In this document: in pieces, positions 58,040-64,000 of the stretch
How the letters are laid out: each line of letters begins with the position of its first letter
How positions within the stretch are numbered: the first letter of the stretch is position 1
Source: Branchiostoma floridae
Lineage: Eukaryota > Chordata > Leptocardii > Amphioxiformes > Branchiostomatidae
Assembly (NCBI RefSeq): GCF_000003815.2
Contig: NC_049997.1
Coordinates: 5,530,776 to 5,594,775 of the forward strand
Length of the DNA: 64,000 bases
Direction: 5' to 3'
Program-made: the position numbers and the translations under genes
Notes under the pieces: model-generated
Told to the model about the DNA's origin: nothing
The model's database searches: none
Seen by the model: the letters and a program-made list of their open reading frames with translations, nothing else

Positions 58040-59640
58040 GCCTTTTAGGAGCAGCGGCGTTTATCGTCTGCATGAGATATAGTTTTGGGTTTGTCTGTTT
58101 GTTTGCTTGTTTGTTTGTTTGTTTGTTTGTCTGTGTTTCTGGATTTTTTAGGTCAGCATAACTCAAGAACCACTTAATGGATAACGATGATATCTGGTAT
58201 GTGGGCAGGTGTTGGGAAGCCAAAGGTCAAGGTCAATTTTGGATACCCTGGTGTGTGACCTTGGTACTGCAGCAATTCCGTTTTTTTCTATCTTTTGACC
58301 TGGATGTGCTATGGTCTTGATTTTTTTGGTGGAAGATAGCTTGTAACGTAAGGAATATGTGGTGTATGTTTGGGCCCCCTAGTAGGTTGCTCTGGAACTG
58401 CAGGGACGTTTCTGTCAAAATGTTCTAAAGAGGATAACTGAAGAAGGGAACAAATTAACATGGTATTTGGTATGAAGGTAGCTTAGACAGAGATGTACAT
58501 GTATATCATCAAGTGCAAATTATGCAAACTGACACTTAATTTGCATATTCAAACGCATTCAATGCAATTTTTTTGTCTTTTCAAATTCAATTTTTAAGTC
58601 ATTTTTACACACAGTAAGGTTAAATAACACTGTGTCATTACATATCGACCTTCATTGAGCAAAGTTGAGACATCGTTGGGTGGTCAGAACTCATTGAAAA
58701 TCTGAGCGCTGCTCGTGCCATTATAATTTATATCAAATTTTCAAAACACACGCGAACATGATCCCAAATGATTCTGGAGATATCATCACCTGATCGAATC
58801 AGGTTTTGTTTTGCGCACAGGCAAATCAGATTCAATTCGCTCAGTGACCTCACGCATTCAAAATTCACCGTAAAATTTCCGAAGGGAACCGTTAGTGGTT
58901 CGACCCTGTGCTGATTTATTGAGGGACGCAATAAATCAAAGGGGTCCGTCTGCGGCATGTTTTAGTGTCCTTTAAATGCTGAAAGTACGAAATAATGATA
59001 CAAACATGGTAGCTTGGTGAAGTAAATGTCAATATCGTACCGATTGTCTCATCCAGAAATTTCCAAGTTTAAGGCTCTAAAAATTGCAATGGGTGCCTTT
59101 AATGAGGAAAATCTATATTTGTAGTGTTAACCTTTAAAGGGCTCAAATACTTGTAATATAATGTGTAGTTTCTGGCAAGTAGAACATTAACAGATACCAA
59201 TTGTGCAAATAGGTCCCTAATTTGCATGGTTAATGTAAAAGTGCCATAATTCTTCTAAGTGGTAAATGATTGGACAATCAACATTGCAACAGGTGTAAGT
59301 TACTGTAAATGCAGAAATATTTGATGTTCTTGATTTTCGTGTTGGCAATTTACCGCGAACTTCAAACCAATGCGAAAATGTTTCTATGGCAGTACGGGCC
59401 TACAGTTCAGGGTGCTACCGCGAAATTAAAACCACCGCCAACAGTTCTTTTCCCGCTACCACAAAATTAAATCCCAATGAACTTAACTGCGTTAACAGTA
59501 TTTAAAGGTGTACGTTGTACGTAACCAACCATACTTTATGTACAAGTAAATGTGGAAGTCATTTACATAATCAGACTATTTCATGGAGGTATGAGATCTC
59601 CAAACTCTTCTTTTGGAAGGGGGTGACTTTTAACCATAAG
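58040..59640 (+). repeat. Dispersed hairpin-family repeat, intron 1 of paralogue C
   Basis: Recognised by a GTTT/TTTG microsatellite start (58084-58128), CATAACTCAAGAACCACTTAATGGATAACGATGATATCTGGTATG, GGGCCCCCTAG, TGCAAATTATGCAAA...AATTTGCATATT and the terminal CATGGAGGTATGAGATCTCC. The middle (about 58560-59110) is not shared with other copies and may be a nested insert. Confidence 0.55.
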
Positions 59641-59721
59641 GGTTAGGTCCTTATGCCAGCACAGTTGTGTCTGCCATAAGAATAAAATAAGCTCCCCTCC
59701 AAAATAAATTATTGTGCCGCC

Positions 59722-60985
59722 GCTAGAAGACACTACTAGTGGTACGGACACTATTGTGGGTACCAATACATGAAGTAACTGGGGGTAAGGACACTAATGG
59801 GGGTACTGACACTACTGGGGGTAAGAACACTACTGGGGGTACAGGCACTACTGGGGGTACTGACACTACTGGGGGTAAGAACACTACTGGGGGTATGGAC
59901 ACTACTGAGGGTAAGAACACTACTGGGGGTACAGACACTATAGTGGTAGTGACACTACTGGGGGTATGGACACTACTGGGTTATGGACACTACTGGGGGT
60001 ATGGACACTACTATGGGTACGGACACTACTGGGGGTATGGACACTACTATGGGTACGGACACTACTGGGGGTATGGACACTACTGGGTTATGGACACTAC
60101 TGGGGGTATGGACACTACTATGGGTACGGACACTACTGGGGGTATGGACACTACTATGGGTACGGACACTACTGGGGGTACGGACACTACTGGGGGTACA
60201 GACACTACCGGTGGTATGGACACTACTGGGTGTACTGACACTACTGGGGTATGGACACTACTGGTGGTACTGACACTACTGGGGGTACTGACACTACTGA
60301 GGGTATGGACACTACTGGGGGAACTGACACTACTGGGGGTACGGACACTACTGGGGGTGCTGACACTTCTGGGGGTATGGACACTACTGGTAGTACGGAC
60401 ACTACTGGGGGTAAGGACACTACTGGTGGTAGTGACACTACTGGGGGTATGGACACTACTGGGGGTTTGGATACTACTGGGGGTATGGACACTACTTGGG
60501 GTGCTGACACTTCTGGGGTAAGGACACTACTGGTGGTACGGACACTACTGGGGGTAAGGACACTACTGGTGGTGGTGACACTACTGGGGGTATGGACACT
60601 ACTGGCGGTATGGACACTACTGGGGGTGCTGACACTTCTGGGGGTATGAACACTACTGGGGGTATGGACACTACTGGGGATACGGACACTACTGGGGATA
60701 CGGACACTACTGGGGGTGCTGACACTTCTGGGGTATGGACACTACTGGGGGTGCTGACACTTCTGGGGGTATGGACACTACTGGGGGTATGGACACTACT
60801 GGGGGTAAGGACACTACTGGGGGTAAGGACGCTACTGGGGGTAAGGACACTACTGGTGGTACAGACACTACTGGGGGTATGGACAATACTATGGGTATGG
60901 ACACTACTGGGGGTACGGACACTACTGGGGGTACGGACACTACAGGGGGTACAGACACTACTGGTGGTACGAAGACTAACTGCAT
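59722..60985 (+). repeat. 18-bp G-rich minisatellite, intron 1 of paralogue C
   Basis: About 70 units of the same 18-bp repeat as at 1-2420, with variants GGTGCTGACACTTCTGGG and GGTAAGGACACTACTGGG that are rare in A. Its right flank (GCATTCGGAAACCTCTCAATTATCAACTGA.GTTGAAAAGAG) matches the right flank in A. The long open frames here are repeat artefacts. Confidence 0.95.
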
Positions 60986-61689
60986 TCGGAAACCTCTCAA
61001 TTATCAACTGATGTTGAAAAGAGTGTATGTGCCAAGGAGGTTATACCCGCATGTACCAAAATTATGACAATAAATTATATTAATTTGAAATAAATACAGG
61101 TTGACCGATTGCTTGATATACGAGAATTGGCTCACGCAGGCTTCGCAGTCAGTCCATTCTCTTTCTGGGAAAAGCTCAGCTTTTTTTTGCATTTGGTCAC
61201 TTAGCTTTGTGTCTGACACTGTAATCCTTAGATCTGACTTCAAAATTAGGAAATATGGGGTCTGGGAAAATTTTTACTCACTGAAATGATATTTCCTACA
61301 TTTTGCTGTGCAAATTTTGCTGGCAGACTAAGCTAAGCTTAGACACACAATTACTTCAGCTTGACTTTTTTTTGGGGGGGGGTACATTTTGTGAGGACAC
61401 TATGTTTTGTTAGCCATGGTATTTTGACGACTGTCCATGTTAATTTCTACATGTATATTTCACAGACTACAGCAGAAAATTGATAATCTGAATAAATCAC
61501 AATACAGGTGTATTGTAATAGATTGCAATGCAATATGTTCCCATTGTTTGCATCCATCTGTCCAGAAGATAATGGTAGGCAGACCACTTGCCATTGAGGG
61601 TTATGCGACCCATCTGCCTGGCCAGCGCGTGACTTTTTAAAAGGTAAAGGAGGGGTGTGCCTCTTGTCTACTTGCGCACTAAGTCCCAC

Positions 61690-62015
61690 AGGGACAAGAA
61701 CTGCATGTCATGTGTAAGACTGCACCAACAGATGTAGGTTTGTTGTTTGGAGTTTCCGACTCCTAGGAGGACTTCCAAGCAAGGACGCAAGGGGTTCCTC
61801 CTACCCGACTCGTGTATAGCAGGTGCGTCATGCCCGGACATGCCCCTATGCTACCTGAGTAGCAGCTAGGTACTCATTTACACCTAAGTGAGGAAAGTGA
61901 GGAAAGTAAAGTGCCTATCCCAAGGACATAAGATCGGTGACATGGCAGGATTCGAAACTCGGGACCTCTTGGGCCTGAGCCCAACGCGCTGCCGACTGTG
62001 CCATGTGATCTCACA
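61690..62015 (-). mobile_element. tRNA-derived SINE
   Basis: Minus strand: TGGCACAGTCGGCAGCGCGT resembles a tRNA A box and AGTTTCGAATCC a B box about 45 nt later. A body follows with CCTTGGGATAGGCACTTTAC and TAGGTGTAAATGAGTACC, a sequence I recognise from marine invertebrate SINE/tRNA-derived repeats. The 3' boundary is approximate. Its 5' end survives in A at 2516-2555. Confidence 0.65.
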
Positions 62016-62102
62016 TAACGTACCCATTACTCACTGATTAAATACACTTGTTAAATGCATACATGTATGTTCAAGTAACAATAATACTTCTCCTTGTAAC
62101 AG

Positions 62103-63293
62103 AAAGCCTTGCTGTATTGATGGTTCAGGATGAGTACAATACATCACAAGGAGAGATCTCCATAAATCCACAGCTGGGAGAAATACTCAAGGAAAAGTCA
62201 CAAGACACCCCTGTGTTTACTGCTGTTTTACAAGCAACTGAAGAGGACAAAAAAGATGCACAGCGAGATGGAGTGGAACTGTTACTGCCTAAACTTGACC
62301 CAAGTGACCCCAGGACTGATCCATCGCCTGACTGGTTGACATATGACCACCGTGTCAAATACCCACATCTTCCGGCAAAGACAGTTAGCATTGTGGGACA
62401 TGCTGGTGTAACAAGCAGAGCAGCAGTAAGGATCAAACAAGAACGGTATCCAGATACGAGGGTAATACTCTTTACCAGTGACATACCAGAGGATACCGAG
62501 TACTACAAAGGGGATGAGGAGGCCATGGCCATCGGGAAGAAGGAAGACTCCATCCTTCAAGATGCACAAGAGGCTGATGTGGTCTTTTCTCTTGGGAACA
62601 CAATTTTTGATCATTTTGAGACCCAGTTCAAAGCAATTCCTGCCAGCAAAAGGCCTCAGCATTTCAAGTTTGTGCAGAGGCCTTCCAAGGTTTTTGAAAA
62701 GGCACAGGCAGAATACAAGAAGGCAGAGACAATGGTGGTCCTGTCCATTGGTAGGGTGAAGGGTTTTGAGAAACTGAAGGGATATGACCTTGCTGTTGAA
62801 TCCCTGAGCATTGTTGCAGACAAGATGAAAGTAAGGTACCGTGTCATAGGAGTTGACAAAGATGACTTCAAAACAAGCAAGGCAATCCTTGAACACTGTA
62901 AGTCATCAAACCTACAAATAACCCTCCTACCCTATGGCACACAGAAGGACATCTGTAAAGAGATGATGCAGGCCCACCTGGTCCTGATGCCTTCTCGTGC
63001 TGAACCCTTTGGACTGGTCGGTCTGGAGGCCATCGCAGCTGGAGTTCCTGTTCTTGTATCCAGCAAATCAGGATTGGCAGACTTCATTCATGAGCATGTA
63101 GATGAACTTCATCATTCCATTGTTGACATGGATGAAGGTACCTCTGCAAGACATTGGGCCCACTGCATCGAGAGGGTGTTGAAACACAATGAGACAGAGT
63201 TTGAAACGGCAGCGAGATGTCGGCAGAAACTACTATCATCAGAATACTGGGAAGAATCTCATCAACAGTTCATTCAAGCCTGCACAGACACAG
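62103..63293 (+). CDS. Paralogue C, exon 2: GT4-type glycosyltransferase domain (gene runs off window)
   Basis: A 1191-nt exon of 397 codons, from acceptor TTGTAACAG to donor CACAG/GTAAAT, phase 1-1. It keeps SIGR, EKLKGYD and EPFGLVGLEAIAAGVPV, but differs from A and B throughout (KLDPSDPRTDPSPDWLTYD, FVQRPSKVFEKAQAEYKKAE) and is five codons shorter in the stretch after VDMD. No stop or frameshift. Later exons are to the right of the window, so whether C has TRADD-N and TPR modules cannot be seen. Confidence 0.85.
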
Positions 63294-63487
63294 GTAAATT
63301 ATTTTTCCTCTTTAACTTAAGATTATTGTATACATTAGAAGCCAGTTAATTGCACACCGGATTAACGCACACTTCTGTTAACTGCACGGAATCCTCAAAT
63401 CCCAAAACAGTGCGGTCCGGCTAGATAACTTCACATTATTGCACCAGCCGGATAATTGCACGAAATAAGCGGCTTCTACTGTATATA

Positions 63488-63515
63488 CTTATTTATATAA
63501 TTATATATATATATA

Positions 63516-63587
<72 letters not shown>

Positions 63588-63650
63588 TACAATTATATAG
63601 TTATGGTTGTTATTAATAATTATATATAATTATATATATATATGTGCATG

Positions 63651-63697
<47 letters not shown>

Positions 63698-63730
63698 TAT
63701 TTATGTGTGTATATGCATGATATATAGATG

Positions 63731-63786
<56 letters not shown>

Positions 63787-63792
63787 TATGTA
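63488..63792. repeat. Compound AT and GT microsatellites, intron 2 of paralogue C
   Basis: (AT)n at about 63500-63580, (GT)n at 63656-63694 and (TA)n at about 63737-63782. The open frame across them is spurious. Confidence 0.9.
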
Positions 63793-63830
63793 TATTTATC
63801 TTATATTTATATATACGTGGTAGATACATA

Positions 63831-63956
63831 TAAAATACAATGGTGTATTCCGTGTCAACCGCGGGAAGGATTGCCCAACAGCCGAGGGCCGGAGGGTGAT
63901 CCGACCCGTGGGAGGGCTGGGACTGAGGGTGAAGCGGAATACACCGTGTTGTATTC
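63831..63956. mobile_element. Small foldback MITE, family 1 (inverted copy)
   Basis: Ends AATACAATGGTGTATTCCG and CGGAATACACCGTGTTGTATT; the core is the reverse complement of the copies in A and B. It lies next to the microsatellite. Confidence 0.75.
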
Positions 63957-64000
63957 TGTATGCATCTACAATGCATGTATAAATATAAGATAGATATTGT

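Noticed and set aside
63642-63833. Cys/Val/Tyr-Ile repeat frame near the right edge
   Set aside because: It consists of (GT)n and (TA)n microsatellite translation.
1-64000. CRISPR array or prokaryotic operons
   Set aside because: Repeats are contiguous minisatellites without unique spacers, genes are intron-containing, and retroelements are eukaryotic.

Overview
The window looks like a nuclear genome fragment of an invertebrate chordate, most likely a lancelet (Branchiostoma). The signs are phase-consistent GT-AG introns, a glycosyltransferase/TRADD-N/TPR gene family of the kind expanded in marine invertebrates, and dense intronic LINE, Penelope-like and foldback elements. The species call is inference from gene content; no taxonomic search was possible.

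The backbone is a tandem, same-strand (+) cluster of one gene family, with three paralogues. Paralogue A has exons 2-8 at 2653-17476, and its first exon lies left of the window. Paralogue B has first exon 34441-34444 and exons 2-9 at 39754-51712. Paralogue C has first exon 57931-57934 and exon 2 at 62103-63293, and runs off the right edge. Each complete gene encodes a GT-B/GT4-type glycosyltransferase domain (one ~400-residue exon), two short linker exons, a TRADD-N-like adaptor exon, low-complexity Ser/Thr-rich linkers and a large TPR exon. All introns I could place are phase 1. The joined reading frames close exactly: 1169 residues for A and 1359 for B. From memory, GT4, TRADD-N and TPR modules recur together in predicted counter-invader/apoptosis systems shared by bacteria and metazoans, so an intracellular immune sensor/adaptor role is a reasonable inference.

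Intron 1 of every paralogue carries an 18-bp G-rich minisatellite: at least 2.4 kb in A, about 180 bp arranged head-to-head in B, and about 1.26 kb in C. Between the genes the duplicated unit carries a minus-strand terminal exon with a 71-bp repeat expansion (A side), a decayed RERG/Ras-like small-GTPase gene whose exon head has been tandemly copied about seven times (30229-31863, with only a 3' remnant near 56086), and then the next paralogue's conserved promoter and minimal first exon.

Mobile DNA explains most remaining length. There is a near-intact CR1-group LINE (5573-9103, minus), a 5'-truncated L1/Tx1-type LINE 31 nt past the stop of paralogue A (17519-21070), a Penelope-like fragment with GIY-YIG domain (21549-22719), a hAT-type MITE with 8-bp duplication (33005-33437), a Harbinger-like MITE (35439-36098), several foldback elements, a tRNA-derived SINE, and a family of ~1-kb hairpin-ended dispersed repeats. 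Paralogue B supplies empty sites for the A-specific insertions, so their ages and boundaries can be read directly.
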